From Gautieria morchelliformis (lineage: Eukaryota > Basidiomycota > Agaricomycetes > Gomphales > Gomphaceae), in NCBI GenBank assembly GCA_015179125.1, contig WHVA01000337.1, positions 1-64,000 of the forward strand: a stretch of DNA of 64,000 nucleotides. The letters are read 5' to 3'. The notes below the pieces were generated by a model. That model ran no database searches, was not told where the DNA came from, and worked only from the letters and a program-made list of their open reading frames with translations. Below, one piece after another: positions 29,506 through 42,189 of the stretch (position 1 is its first letter; the number at the start of each line of letters is the position of its first letter). A program made the position numbers and the translations under genes.

Positions 29506-32020
29506 ATGCATGGACCTCCGCCTGTTCCGCCTCGAAGTACAAAACCATCTGTGGTTGCCCTGTGCAGCCGCTCAACTACACCCAAACCTGGTACTCCCTT
29601 TCCTCCTGGACAGTGGCCTACTCCGGAACTCCCACTGCATCCTATAGGTCGATATTCCGTCTGCTCAACGCAGCCGTTCACGTCAGATACGATACAGAGC
29701 GCCCTTGACAGTCTCGGTGCATCATCGACTCTCTACCTTCCACCATCATCCGTATGGAATATCATTAACCCAGTCCTGTTGCATGAACACCAGGAGCTGG
29801 CAACATGGGGCTATCCTACCGACGATAAGCAGATGGCCCACCTTGAAGCTGGCAGAGATTGCTATCCACATATAATCAATGCAAGGGCGAAGAGTGGTGC
29901 AAGATTGAGGAATGTTCTTGTTGATGGCAATCGTGAACGATATGGGCACGAGCCCAAGTGTGGTGTCATGTTGCAGTGAGTGTTCGCCATCAGTATATAT
30001 TTACAAGATCATGGAACTCTACTCGAAGATTTGGGAACCGGGCAACGGACCAAGTAGTTTTTATCAATTTCTGTCACCTGTGAGAGGCTGATATTGTACT
30101 TAGGCCATTGATCGATGCATAATTCGACATCCACGTCATTGGTTAGTCAATAACTACGATTCTAGCTTTAGCCGACTGTGCTCCTTTACATAGGTCGTGT
30201 GTCCAAGGTTTTGAGGGAAGCCAAAATGTTCGCATAACTAACAACCGTGTCGGTCCTGCGGGCATTGGCGCAGACATAGTCCAGGGGCAATGGGCCGATG
30301 GAGTGCGTAGAGAATGTCAATCACATGCCTAGTTTTAATTGGGAACAGATTTCTTTCGCCGGTGCAAATGGTTTAGTGGCAGGGAATGAAATCATTGATG
30401 CAACGGACGGTGCTATTGGTGACTTTTTTCTTGTAGCTAATCGTTCCATTACATGACTCACTCTAAATTTCAGTGGTGTTTGGTGCTCCGGGCACGTTAA
30501 TAACGTCTAACACGATCGTCGCTCGCGAGCGCCTCGCCCTCGGAGCAATCAATATGGTTGATTGGGCACCTCGTCAGTACAGGGAATTATTTACATCCCC
30601 TTCGCCCACTTCATGGCTCTCACAGATGACGGAAATTACACGCAAACACGCGTCATCCAGAACACGATCATAACTCAAGGGACGGCAGGGTACATAAAAA
30701 TTGGCATTGGCCAGGGCCCTTCTGTTTGGTGGACAAAAAAGCCTTCAGATCCAAAGATCAATCGTGGGGCCATCGTGGCAAATAATCTGATCGACTCCCA
30801 AGATATTGGACTCGGTCAAGGATCCGTCGGATACGGATTCGCAGTTGCGTCAGATGTAAAAGATTGGATCTGTGTCGGAAACGTGAGCTCAAACACGGTA
30901 CGGTATGAAGGCGATATCACCAAATCTCTGCCTACTCCTATTGTCGCTCCTGGACCTTTTGTGCATGACGTGCCGCAAGCCATGCTTAGGTTTGCTGATT
31001 CTGGAAGAACCTCAACCGACGAGAAGGATATACACCAAAAAGTGTGTGTTGTTTTACAGCCAGAATTCCTACATGGCCGGGGGCGCATCCAGCACCTCAT
31101 TTCCATCTCACCAGGTCCTTCTCGGGTATTATCTTACCAGCCTGGACAATTTAAGCTGGCGAAGGGAGACATCATTACACTGAATGGTGCTGTACTCGCT
31201 TGTGAGCTGGACGGCGTAGTTCGCGTGCGTGAACGACGCGGCAATGGAGCTGGGGCGGTATTGTGGGAGGGTGGGCCAGGAAATCAGACGTTTTCCTCAA
31301 ATTATTACCTCACCTATAGCGAAGGCGGGAAGCTGTACATCTCCACTGGCGATGTATTACAAGTTTGCTTTGACTTCATCCCTCATATGCCTATACACGC
31401 GCCTCCTGGGAGGGACATGGACGTCGCGCCTATCCTCGTGTTTTCCGACATTATCCCCCACTTGTCCACCACGACCCCCGCTTCTTCCATCTTATTCGCG
31501 TCTTCATATGCCTTTCCTCACTTTCGAGCATTTCATGGTGGTCAGGTAATAGCTCGAACACTTCTATATGGAAACTCGCAGCGGACTATCCTATATACCC
31601 TCAACCCTTATTGCCAGTTTGTTGTTTACGGAGCAAGAAATCACAGATATGCGTACCAAGCCTCCCCTTGGCTTGGCCCGTTCCCGAGGACGAGGCACAA
31701 TGGGAGTGGGAGACTGTATGGTCCACCCCTAATCCCAGAATGAAAGAGAGACGGACCGACGCGATGATGTACTTTCAGGGTGACGGCAATTTGGTAAGTT
31801 GTATAAAGATTGTACTTCAACATACGTGTTGGAAATGAGACTCTTATGGAGTTCACACCTACCCTCCTAGGTTATCCGCTCGCAAAACACGGTCCCATGG
31901 GCATCAGGGAGCAATGGTAATGTTCCTCCAGCGACACATATCCGGTTTGGAATTGGCTCTGTCGAGGAACCCTGGGTCGAAATTATTGACGAGAACGGTG
32001 GCAGGGTGTGGGTCAGTTGA
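29506..32020 (+). CDS. Parallel beta-helix protein with B-lectin-like C-terminus
   Basis: The exons encode a pectate-lyase-fold-like protein: TIQSALDSLGASSTLYLPP, HIINARAKSGARLRNVLVDGNR, then after an intron QGFEGSQNVRITNNRVGPAGIGAD, GANGLVAGNEIIDATDGAIVVFGAPGTLITSNTIVA, YIKIGIGQGPSVWW and GAIVANNLID. The rungs repeat an N-x-I/V pattern typical of right-handed beta-helices. A second region (RVREERGNGAGAVLWEGG-like) leads to a tail MMYFQGDGNLVIRSQNTVPWASGSNG resembling a B-lectin repeat; stop at 32018-32020. The family is usually secreted, but no signal peptide is visible after the ATG used, so the true first exon may lie upstream. Substrate not predictable. At least five introns; boundaries approximate. 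Confidence 0.6.
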
Positions 32021-32577
32021 TGCATCAGTGGATTCAGTCATGTTCATATCTTGGTCCTGATTCTGTTTTCAACTTCCGAGTTAGACTCGAGCCGCAGCGA
32101 TGGAAAATAAATTTTCCCTTCAAGGTTTGCGGAATAACTAGTGATCACGTCCCCAGTGGCCGAGGCAGGATCAAGTTCCATCTTGCTCGGAAGCTGGTTT
32201 GTGCTTAGGGCTAATATACGTACTTTGCGCTAGCAGATTATGTCATTTAGGAAACGTCGATCGTTATGGGTGTGCGTACTACGCGAAGAGAGTGGAGGGC
32301 AAAGAGTGGTGACAGTGTGACATGCGAAGGCCGTACATACTATGGCCGTACATACTGTACACGGCCGTATAAATACCGTATCATACGGCATCAAGCCGTA
32401 CCGTCTACCAACAGCACACAGAACCTTGACGGTACGGGTGCCGTGGCCGTAATACGGCACCGTACAGCCGTTGGTGTACGGGCACGGTGTGCAGCCCTAA
32501 CCAGTATGGTATGCGGATACGCGTGACTCATGACAACATACGTGACAGCACCTGACGAGGCGTACCCTTGATTAACT
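32021..32577. repeat. Intergenic stretch with a GTACGG/CCGTAC word cluster
   Basis: From about 32329 to 32500 the words CCGTAC, GTACGG, ATACGGC and GCCGTA recur in both orientations more than a dozen times. One quasi-palindrome (GGCCGTACATAC...GTACACGGCC) lies near 32343-32365. This looks like a decayed short inverted-repeat element or a dense binding-site cluster upstream of the permease gene. No coding capacity. Confidence 0.5.
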
Positions 32578-32757
32578 ATGCATTTGCCAATAATACTACT
32601 AAGTATACCTGTGCTTATAGTTTTGCTTCTACTTTCCCCGGAAGAAGCGGTCCGCCGTAGTCACGGGTCAGTGAGCTGGCGATCTTATCCATGGTTGAAA
32701 GACTTCTTGTTTTTACCCAAGGACCCTCCTTTGTTACGCTCACCCAGTAAAACTGTG

Positions 32758-35245
32758 ATGTGGGGCAAACTCAAGGCTGATCGTCCCATTGCCAAGGATG
32801 AGATCGTTGTCCCCACCGAGCTATCGAGGGGCAGTTCATTTACGCGTACTCGCTGATCACAAGCTTGTTCTTCGCATGGGGGTTCGCATATGGCCTTTTA
32901 GATTCATTGAACAAGTGAGTGTTGTGATGCCGAATTAGACGAAGCTTATCTCATCCCATCCAGGCATTTCCAAGAGGTGTTTGGGATCACGAAAACCCAG
33001 TCCACATTTATGCAGGTCTCGTATTTCGGTTCGTCATTTTGAGCGACGTTATGGAATCTAGCTTATATTCACTTTAGGAGCATATTTCCTCTGGGCCCCG
33101 TAAGCTCTCTGACATGGTATATCAAACGTTCACATATTGACTTGGTTTAGTTGGGCTGGAGCTTTCATGCGTCGGGTCGGATACAAGGTGAGTGTCTTGA
33201 TTTTACAAGCCAGAAGTGTTAGTAACAAGTATTGTGCTCCGAAGAACGGAATATATGCAGGCTTGACAATGTACTCCGTAAGTTAGAACTCGGCTTATTA
33301 GCGGTGTCTTTGACTCAAGGCCACGCTATATAGCTGGGTGCAAGTGCGTCGTTCATTGCACCTCTGTTGCGATCTGACAATAAAACTATTTTTTCAATGC
33401 AGTATTCTACTGGCCGGGTTAGCACCGAATGGAATTTCCTGAACTGCTTCATATCTGATCATAACGTCTCAGTGGCTGTTAAAAAGAGTTACGTAGGGTT
33501 TATTGTAAGCATACGCGAGCTCAGAAAGCGTAGCACGGCTCCTGATATTCCCCGCAGATCTGCACTTTCTTTATCTCCATGGGTCTTTCCACCCTGGAAG
33601 TCGCTGCAAATACATACATCACTAGTAAGTAACTGGAGACACAGGTCACGATAGGCGGCTTACCCTTGTAATTTAGTACTCGGCGATCCGAAATATGGCG
33701 CTATGCGATTAACGTTCAGTCAGGCATGGTAAGCTACTGGTGTTCCTTGCGTAGTGATGATATGTTGGACTTACTGAGATGACAGGAATGGAATTGGCGC
33801 ATTTGGTGAGCATACGTTCTGTGATGTCTCCTGTTTACTATGCTCAACAAGATCGATGCAGCCGGACCCTTGATTGCCTCGCAAGAATTTTTCAAAGGCT
33901 CGAACGCTACGTCACTTACGAATGTCCAATGGGTGTATCTTGCAGTCGGTAGGCATGATTGAAGTACAAATAAAGAGTCAGGAAATTCAATAATGATCCT
34001 CATAGCATGCTTCGGTCTTCTTCTCATTTTACTATTCAAACTCGCTAGGCTGCCCGAAGTTGACGAGGCTGCGTTGTCTGATACATTGACAAACCAAGCA
34101 GATGTTGCCCCTCTTCACAAACAGTATCATTTAATCTTTGGGTTTTGGGCGCAGTTCTCGTACGTTCGCCTTTCCCTTGGATATGGTATTCGTGCTGACG
34201 GGGCGTCAACTGGGCTCGTAGGTACGTCGGAGCTCAAGTTGCTGTTGCGACGGTAGGCACACCTTCTCATTGCTCTGACATCAATATCTGACAACGGAAT
34301 GCTTCCAGTTCTGCACCAACTTTTTTGCCGATACACCCTCGATCAACTTCTCACCCTCTAAAGCCTCCTTATGGTATTCTTATTGCCAGATGGTTTTCGC
34401 ACTCGGGTAATTGTGGATATTCTCACCGCACTATTGTGATGTAACCGATCTACATAGGCGTTTTATTGGCGCACTTTTACTCAGATATGTTGATCGTGGG
34501 TTAATTATGCTGCCTTTGAGAGTTATAATCATAGTTTTTCAGCGGCGCATGCATTGACCTTCTATCTACTTGTGAGTTAGATTTACTATTTCTTGTTGTT
34601 ACTGTTACTTACCGGCATACATAGGCGTGCGCGTTGTTTTCTCTCGGAGTCATATTGGGAAGTGGTAATGCCGCCGTAGTCTCAATATTTTGTGCGCCCA
34701 GTCAGAGTCGTTCAGCTTGTTACGTGCTGATTTAACTCTCCAGTTGTCTTTTTCTTTGAGAGTATATGCTGGGTAAAATTTTTTTTTGTTCTGGTTAATG
34801 GGCACTGATATTACCGTTGCCATCCAGCCCACCATCTATGTAATATTTAATCCTATCTCACCTTGAATCCTCGCTCACGGTGACGTAGGCACTAGCAATC
34901 AGCCGACTCGGTCATCTCACAAAGATAGGTGGGAGCTTTGTCGTTTCCGGGGTTGGTGGCGGAGCAGTACGTGAATCATGGGCATGCGGTGCAATTTATT
35001 GGCTGACCTTGTTTCAGCTTTATGCACCCCTCCAAGGCGTCTTATCCGACAAGAGGAGCACACAGATCGGTTATTGGGTCGCCTTCGCTGGTTACATCAA
35101 TGCATTGGCGTACGGCGTCGGGATGTGCATTGACAAAGAGCGCCGCAAGCGAATAGACTCAAAGACAGGGAGACGGATCGACGATGTCCCTCAGCCCACG
35201 TATGTAGAGGATGGTTCCGAGAAGAGCGGAATCGAGAAGCTTTGA
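32758..35245 (+). pseudogene. FucP-like MFS sugar permease, apparently frameshifted
   Basis: Exons give a fungal relative of bacterial L-fucose/glucose-galactose permease: MWGKLKADRPIAKDEIVVPTEL, then in another frame QFIYAYSLITSLFFAWGFAYGLLDSLNKHFQEVFGITKTQSTFMQ. Downstream come LPEVDEAALSDTLTN, HKQYHLIFGFWAQFSYV, GAQVAVATFCTNFFADTPS, RFIGALLLRYVDRG, LGHLTKIGGSFVVSGVGGGA and a last exon LYAPLQGVLSDKRSTQIGYWVAFAGYINALAYG ending at 35245. One intron is exact (32915-32965, GTGAGT to CCAG). The frame changes near 32830 without splice signals, which suggests a one-base lesion; alternatively an unrecognised upstream exon provides the start. It would be a plasma-membrane sugar/H+ symporter. Confidence 0.65.
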
Positions 35246-38122
35246 GACATAAGTGGTGGTTGGCTGGTCACTAGTCACTGGTGGCTATGTCCGTTAGACT
35301 ACTTATAAGACGATGTACTAGCTTCGAACCGACTCTCAGAGACTTATCAATAAGTTACCAAGCTCTTGGAATTGTAAAGTGCTTACATAAAACCGAGACA
35401 GATCAAGGGTGTTGACGGAGTTGGCGGAAAGCGGCGGTTCAACCTCCGCTCTTACATTCCGTCTCGCTTATCTTTTCGCCAGGCTCTGATATTTTTCCTT
35501 CCGGCAAGCGAAAACGACAGCACTTGAATCGTTTCGCATTGTTGTCTGAGCTGTCTCGTCCTTGGTCTCCCTGTCAGCTCGAGTCTCCCCCTCCTTGCCA
35601 GAAGGCTCTGTCCTGGTTGTCATCTCTCTGCTGTGGCTAAGCACGGGTAAACCACTCGCCCATGGCAAATCTATTGGAAGGTACAATGTTCCCATCTATT
35701 CAACGGGCAACGGGCAGGAGGGCGAGTCGTTCCTCGATTCCAGCACCACTTATCTATGTCACATCAATCTGGGTGGCCGTTATGGTGAGTGGTGTTCAAA
35801 TTGCTGGCACCAAGGATCGGTGACTTGCTATTGCCAATTATACAATTCTGTTGCTTTTACTTATCTTTTCGTCATCTTCTTTATATGTTTTTATTACAGC
35901 TTCTTCCATGACCACTATCGTGCATACTTGACACGTTTATAAACCGCTGCGAGTGGACCGGAATGAATACGAGTACGGGTGTCATTTCATATTTCCAATT
36001 CTCCACGCACACGTTCATCCACCTGTACACTTGCGTACGGCTGCCGATGCAAAGAAGCCGAAGGTATGGGAGTCGCCCCCAGGTCCCAAAGTTTCCTGAG
36101 GTCCAATCTAACCCCAAAATGCATGTTCAAAGCACATCACAATACATTGGAAGCAGCCACGGAAACCTTCCTCCGGACTATGGTTATTGTGAGAAGCCGA
36201 TCCCGAGATTTACGGACCCCGCATCGGCTCGGCTGCTAACTCACCGGTATGAACTCCTCGCGGAAGCGGGAATGTATGCAGCGCCATTTCGACTTCTCTC
36301 TAGGCTGACTTTATGATTTCTTGGCATCCTAGAAAGGGCACCTCTTCTCCAAAGTCTTAGTCTCATCCTCCGGATCAACTCCTGGTTCTCGCGCAGCATT
36401 CAATGCTTTCGAAGATCTGAGCTTGCATTTGGAGTGCACTACTTACCCGGACGGCAACTGTCAAATACTTACCCATGGATACCAGGTTCTCAGCGGAATG
36501 ATTACCCGGACACGCTTTCGACGACGGGATGGCCTGGTCCTCAATTCTACAGCCTCAATAAGGTTAAATATACGGGAATATCTCGTTCAAGTCGGCTATT
36601 CTACCGACGCGCACTCTCCCTTCCTTTGGGCTTACAGGTCGTCGGCAATGCTGCAGCTTACGAAAAATATCACGTATAATGAAGGGCACCTGATGTGAGC
36701 AGCGCCAGTTTAATTCGCAGGCCGGGTGGGAAACACAGGTAAAGAGACGTATCCGGCTGTGAAAAGGCTGGGTCTGGAGCTGGCCCTTCACGCCTTGCCA
36801 TATACATATGCATGTGTTCGTAAGCGGGTATCACCGGATGTCACCCTGGGCTCATTAGGTTCCGAATCTCTGAATCTTTGTGGTAGTGGCTAAACTGGAG
36901 CTAAGCGTACTTACATGTCAGCCGTGAGTGGAGATGAGTTTGTGGCTAGGGAATGACGGTGGACACCGAGGGGGTCGCCAGTGCCACACGCAGGGGCTGG
37001 CTGCCGATTCGGAAGCCCTCCACAGGGAAATGTCAGAATAACCCAATTCCGCTCACCGCTTAAGTTCAGGTTCAAGGCGTGTATGGGAAAGCTGGTATAA
37101 GCGAAGACAGCGCAGTGATGGTGCCGATGGTGCATGGTAAGCATATTGTCATGTCTCGAAGAGCTGATGCCCAACTGTTGAAGCAGATGATCTTGCCACT
37201 GTGTGGGAGGCTATGTATGCCGTTGCCAGCGGGTTGATTAGGAAGCGCGTTTGCTGATTATGATTCGCGGCGAGATGCCGCCGGTAGCCAGTACGGTTCA
37301 CGAGACCCATTGTCAGAAGCAAACTTTGGAGAATATAAACGGTGCGTGAGTAGAGTTTGTTGCGAGAAGCCTCCTCGATGGGCGATAATTATGGAAGGCT
37401 CATAAATACTATTTTAAACTTATCGGGACTCCACCCCTGATGGAGATCAAATATATTTTATGTCCAATACTGTTTTCGGACGGCTCCCGCTACCCGACAC
37501 GTATTTGGAAACTTGCGCCGCTAAAATTTATCCACATGGACTGATACAAATGGCAACCTCGATACTCCGGCCCATGGGCGCCAGTCTGGCATGGGGCGGT
37601 GGCAGACTCATGCCACCCACTACACCGCCGCCGACCTGCGCCTTATATCATTATTCTCTTTGTTTCTTTTGTTCTCCACCACCACCACACTCCTCTTCCG
37701 CCTCGTCCTCGAGGCATCTCACCTGACTTGCCCTCGTCTACCATCGTTTCACACCCTCCATCAGGTCACGGGTGGCTGGTAAGTAACCGTCACTGAGCTT
37801 GGACCTCTCGCTTTCTTCTCAACCGGCTTCTAATCTCACGCTTTCTATATATGAACCCTCGCCTCTTCCACGCCTTCGCCAGCTCCACCTGCCCGCACTG
37901 CTTCTCCTGCACGACCTAGTCGCCGCATTATTCATAAGGTGGGCCCAACGTCCATTTCTTTCGTCCTTCCCCTACTGAGCATACGTCCTCTCTCTTCGCT
38001 GCTCTTGATATACATCACGTGACGCGACGCGTCGTCATTAGTGGCACTCGTCCTCGGGCGCACAAAAGGGCCCCACCAGCCCACAATCAGATTCTCCTAT
38101 TTTCACCGCGACAAGCGTCAGC
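35246..38122. other. Long stretch without a confident gene
   Basis: Two open stretches look weakly coding. At 35595-35791 a frame reads SLLWLSTGKPLAHGKSIGRYNVPIY and stops being open just after a GTGAGT. At 36340-36540 a frame reads GHLFSKVLVSSSGSTPGSRA. I recognise neither. From 37640 to 38000 the sequence is pyrimidine-rich, with a TATATATGAA at about 37846, which suits a promoter for the gene starting at 38123. Confidence 0.35.
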
Positions 38123-39235
38123 ATGGATCGTCTCGCTCCCGCACCTTCTTTCCGCACCACTCGTCCCACTCGCTCTCGTACTCGTACTCGTCCTATGAGC
38201 CCCTCTCCCCGGCCCAATCTTCGCAAACCGTTCACAGACTCAGTCTCTAGCACAATGTTTATAACAACCGACTACGATTACGACCACATGTCACCATCCT
38301 CTCCCGATTCGGATTTCATTTTCAGCATGTCTCCTATCCAACCTCATATTCTTCCATCTTCGCCTCCCGGTCGTGAACCAGTCAATGTCATGACCCTACG
38401 CAACAAAATGCAGAGGAAAAACAATTCTCCTCCGCTCTCGCCGCTGCTTTATTCTTTTCCAAGGCCATCCAAAGTACACCCATACATGCAGCAGAACACG
38501 GCAGCGCCGAAGGACATATTCCCATCCAAACCATTGGCTTCTATATCTCAAAATTTGGGCACATGGGCACTGGACAGCGTGCGCTCGGCGTCGCCCTCAC
38601 ACAGAACCGAAGCAGGGCAAGGAATTGAAGATCGTCCCCTCGCAGCCTCCATCGCCGATTCTTTCTTGCACCATGCTCAAAAGCAAGAGGCGATCCAACC
38701 CTCGCATCCAACCCGTTCTCCCCTTGACAGTCAGCCTTCTTCACCTATTCCCATTCCTCGACACAACCCCCGCCAATCGGACCCAGGACCTTTCGTCACT
38801 CATTCAATTTCGCAACCCTCTGCACCTCTCTCATACAACCTTGAAAGCACGCCACTCCCTTCCTCCGGCATTGCCAGCCACATGGTTTATACAGGGCTGC
38901 GAAGCGCTGGAAGGACTGCTTCAGGTAATACATTATTACCTGTAGGGTCCTCAGCGTCTCCGGAGCCCCTCCGTATTGAAGGATTTGATGAATCGGAGTG
39001 TGGCCCGCCCGATACGGACAATGAGAGGATCGCCGCCGCCCTCCCTGACTTACCGTTGTCTGTCGCGTCGAGCACTGCGTACTCCTTTGCGGACTCAGCG
39101 CCCTTGCGGCTTCCAATGTTTCTTGATTCTGATCCCGGGGATAAAAGCTCAGGCAGCGCTGATGGGAGCGCGGAAAAGGGCAACCCGGTTGCACAAAGAG
39201 ATGGTTATTTGCATCGAGGATGTACTGGGTCATAG
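38123..39235 (+). CDS. Unrecognised disordered protein, 370 aa, single exon
   Basis: One uninterrupted frame from an ATG in good context (GTCAGCATGG) to a TAG. The product is rich in S, P and T with an arginine/threonine-rich N-terminus (RTTRPTRSRTRTRP), scattered SP sites and no domain I can name. No membrane segment or signal peptide. The strong codon openness, TC-rich leader and absence of transposon homology suggest a real host gene. It faces the next gene tail to tail, with about 400 bp between the stops. Confidence 0.6.
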   Translation: MDRLAPAPSFRTTRPTRSRTRTRPMSPSPRPNLRKPFTDSVSSTMFITTDYDYDHMSPSSPDSDFIFSMSPIQPHILPSSPPGREPVNVMTLRNKMQRKNNSPPLSPLLYSFPRPSKVHPYMQQNTAAPKDIFPSKPLASISQNLGTWALDSVRSASPSHRTEAGQGIEDRPLAASIADSFLHHAQKQEAIQPSHPTRSPLDSQPSSPIPIPRHNPRQSDPGPFVTHSISQPSAPLSYNLESTPLPSSGIASHMVYTGLRSAGRTASGNTLLPVGSSASPEPLRIEGFDESECGPPDTDNERIAAALPDLPLSVASSTAYSFADSAPLRLPMFLDSDPGDKSSGSADGSAEKGNPVAQRDGYLHRGCTGS

Positions 39236-39640
39236 GTCACCGGTCATCGGTCATCGCATTTCGTTCGTGGGTTCGTCTCTTGACGTAACCTCCCTCTCAG
39301 GTCCAGACTCATAGCATATATCGCTTTCCTCAACCATCAACTCCTTCCCTCGCTATAGGCGGAAGTCAGACATCGCATCCTTCATCCCAACTTAGACTTG
39401 CATTTTTCATTCCCATCGGCATGCATCAGTTACCACGTCGTTCTTGTTCTTGTCATCGTTTGCAAATTTTCTTGTCAGACTCCATCATAACAATAATGAA
39501 TGAGTCACACATTATCGGTTGAATTGTACACTCTCTAAGTGTACAAAAGCACAACAAAATCGAACATCAACATCAACCCACGTCAAAAGAAACGATCAGA
39601 GCCAAAGAAGTCGAGTCGTAGTCACGGATCAATGGCTCTG

Positions 39641-40156
39641 CTAATGACAATAAGTCCCACCACCATGAATACAGTCCAGGTCCATCTTCCCGAAGCCCTC
39701 CACAAGGGCATCCAGGTCTCGCAAGCGAGCCTCGGAAGGATGACGTCGGAACATACTCGCTCTCTGAGAACCGTGCAAGGCGCTCAACACGGCTCGCAAC
39801 TGCCCTAGCGCCTGGACGTTCCATGGCACCTCTCCGCGCATTGGGGGAAGCCTCGAGCGTAGGCCCCCGAGACGTTTGATCATCGCCTGGAGCTGAGAGG
39901 TGATGGTCTCAGGGTAGGGGCGTGCGAGTGAGGCGAAGACACGTACGTTGCTCTCTATGACCTCTGTGTCGCCCCCCAGCGTGAGCGATGCAACAGAGTG
40001 CACGAGCACGGCGTGCGACTGCAACTGGAGGGGACAATGGGGCTGCATCATCAAGAGCCAGGATAGATGCATTGCTCGAGGAATCTCATTCTGCTTGAGA
40101 GCCAGCGACACGCTCTCCGCCAGTGCTCTTAGAGACGTCGCTGCCTGAGTTGTCAT
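39641..40156 (-). CDS. Unrecognised small helical protein, 171 aa
   Basis: Single-exon frame starting MTTQAATSLRALAESVSLAL. Composition and spacing suggest an all-helical, soluble protein (LRALAESVSLALKQNEI, LQAMIKRLGGLRSRL). No zinc, signal or membrane features. The 3' end is tail to tail with the 38123 gene. Family not recognised. Confidence 0.6.
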   Translation of the reverse strand: MTTQAATSLRALAESVSLALKQNEIPRAMHLSWLLMMQPHCPLQLQSHAVLVHSVASLTLGGDTEVIESNVRVFASLARPYPETITSQLQAMIKRLGGLRSRLPPMRGEVPWNVQALGQLRAVLSALHGSQRASMFRRHPSEARLRDLDALVEGFGKMDLDCIHGGGTYCH

Positions 40157-40455
40157 GTCGATTCGTGGCGCAGTCAGGCTGTGTAGTCCTGCGCAACGTT
40201 AAAAGTATATAAACGGAGCATTTCGTCGCCAGTTAATTGTGCGCATTCGCTAGGTCTGAAGTGGGGAAGAATAGGCGGAGATTCTAATCTGGGGTCATTA
40301 TACCCAGTATGGCAGCCAGCCTTTCGGTTGCTTGTTGTCTCTCTCGGCTGAACTTGTTGTCCAGGTCTCGTATAAAAAGGGCTTCTTTTCATGGGATGAT
40401 TTATGAAGCGCTTCCGAGGAAAACATTTCGGTAATATTTGTCGGACACTCCCAAT

Positions 40456-41683
40456 TCAGGAGATTGTTATACACCCGTTCGAGCTATCCTCAATGAAGAC
40501 TCCCCCGTAAACTAACCCTTCGTTCAAGTTTGATTCCTGGAAGCCCTGGTGCACAACATCGATGCCCTCAGGACCTGTCGGCAGCTTCAGTATCCCTACA
40601 TGGAACTGTCCCCCGCCCGAATTATTGTTGAACGTCGGCCCAGCAACTCTTTGAAGAGGGTCGTGATCGCGCGAGTAATAAACGGTCAATAAGCTGCATG
40701 CATGGAACATATCAGCAAAAGCGACACGTAGCATGCGTAGCGTGTAGCCTGTGATGGGAATAGGACTGACTTTGACTCCCATCCCAGAGTGACAGCAAAG
40801 TTATGCCAGACATCGAATGTGAAGGGTGTCTGGAAGAACGTCGTCTCGGGATGGTTGGACTGCCGGCCAGCCAGGCGGAGAGTTTTTGGATCATGCACCG
40901 TGGGATCGTTGGACTGACTAAACGGTTTCCCCGTCAGGAATGTGATCTCGGAAGTCCCAAAGTCTGCAGTCTCATGCCAGACAGGCTGTAATTTGCCGAC
41001 ATAACCATCAATGTTCGGATATACATCATGATCTGGCGTGTGGCGTACGTGGTATTCATGGGAAAAATTCAATGGACGTTCGGGATCGTTTCGAACAGAC
41101 CAGTGGAAGGTGGTAGAACCCTGCACGGTGATGTCGGTCCCGTTGTTTGTAGCAGGTATGAGGTCTGACCGTCTGAATCCCACTTGAGGGGTGGGGGGAT
41201 CACCCCCTGGCAGGAAAATAGACTGGTCGCTAAAATTGGGCGTTATAGATGTGAGCCTGCTTTGCAAGATGAGCGAAAGGCTCACTTGATCGTGACCTCG
41301 ACGGCTTTCGCGTATTTGGGTGCATCAAACTGTTGGATCCAATGATGTAAGTAAATTTTCGCCATCGTGATGATGACAATGCGCGGCGCACTAGAGAAGG
41401 TGGTGCACCATGCGGGAATTTAATGATTTGTGCCCAGGTTTGGTCTGAAATGGGGTAATTCAGTGAGATCATCTCTAATGCCTGACGGGTATGTACTTTC
41501 GCCGTGTACAAACTGATGGTCATAAATGCTGGAATTTTTGTCAAAGTCCGCCGCGTCGACCTCTGGGGCAATCCGACCGTCGAATAACAACTGGCATTTT
41601 TTCGACTCCTCCGCTGCTACCCCTTGACGTAGAGACCACAAGGCAAACAGCACCAATATCTGAAGCTTTCCTACGAGGGCCAT
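40456..41683 (-). CDS. Glycoside hydrolase family 131 enzyme
   Basis: A secretion signal (MALVGKLQILVLFALWSLRQGVA) precedes CQLLFDGRI and ADFDKNSSIYDHQFVHGES. After introns follow FDAPKYAKAVEVTIK, SIFLPGGDPPTPQVGFRRSD, LIPATNNGTDITVQGSTTFH, NFSHEYHV, TPFTFDVWHNFAVTLGWES, LTVYYSRDHDPLQRV, GQFHVGILKLPTGPEG and GGVFIEDSSNGCITIS. This order and the motifs FRR.EL.PATN, DVWHNF and EDSS.GC match GH131, an extracellular fungal beta-1,3/1,6 and beta-1,4-glucanase family with a beta-jelly-roll. Four or more short introns. All parts of the fold seem present, so it is likely functional in wall or plant-glucan degradation. Confidence 0.85.
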
Positions 41684-42092
41684 CGCGAAGAGACGCAGAA
41701 ACTCAAGAAAACAATAGTTTATAAGAATCCTCGGCCGGGGCAGTAGCCTATAGCTGGAAAGCTTCGACCAGTTTGCCCGAATTTAACCCTATTAATGACA
41801 AAATTCCTGCGAGTAGTATGCATTTAAGTCTCGATCTGTTTTCGTCGTACTCGAACTAGAACCATAGCTGCGTGACTTGCCCCTTGATTTGGTTTATCAG
41901 ATCACAGGCTGAAGAAGCAAAAAATAATGACAACAAAGAGAACGGAAGGAGGACTTTGTTCAATCTCTAGGTTTCGTAGTATCTGACCACCAGTGTTGTA
42001 TCACGATCCGGTTATAAGAACATACAAATTTTTGCTTCAAGTGTTTGACACCTCAGACTGTACGCGCGGCGCTTAAAAATATTCAAAAGGTG

Positions 42093-42189
42093 TGGTAGGA
42101 GTGGGGTTCGAACCCACGCGCCATAACGGCAGCAGGAATTTCCTTATAGGGACTTAAATCTGCCAACTTAACCACTCGTTCATCCTACC
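42093..42189 (-). tRNA. tRNA-Leu(UAA) with a short intron
   Basis: Read on the minus strand: acceptor stem GGTAGGA/TCCTACC is perfectly paired, and the D arm closes AAC/GTT. The anticodon loop TTTAAG contains TAA, the long variable arm GCCGTTATGGC pairs GCC with GGC, and the T arm holds GGTTCGAACCC. The extra bases CCCTATAAGGA after the anticodon fit a nuclear tRNA-Leu intron of about 15 nt. The long variable arm supports a class II tRNA. Confidence 0.85.
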
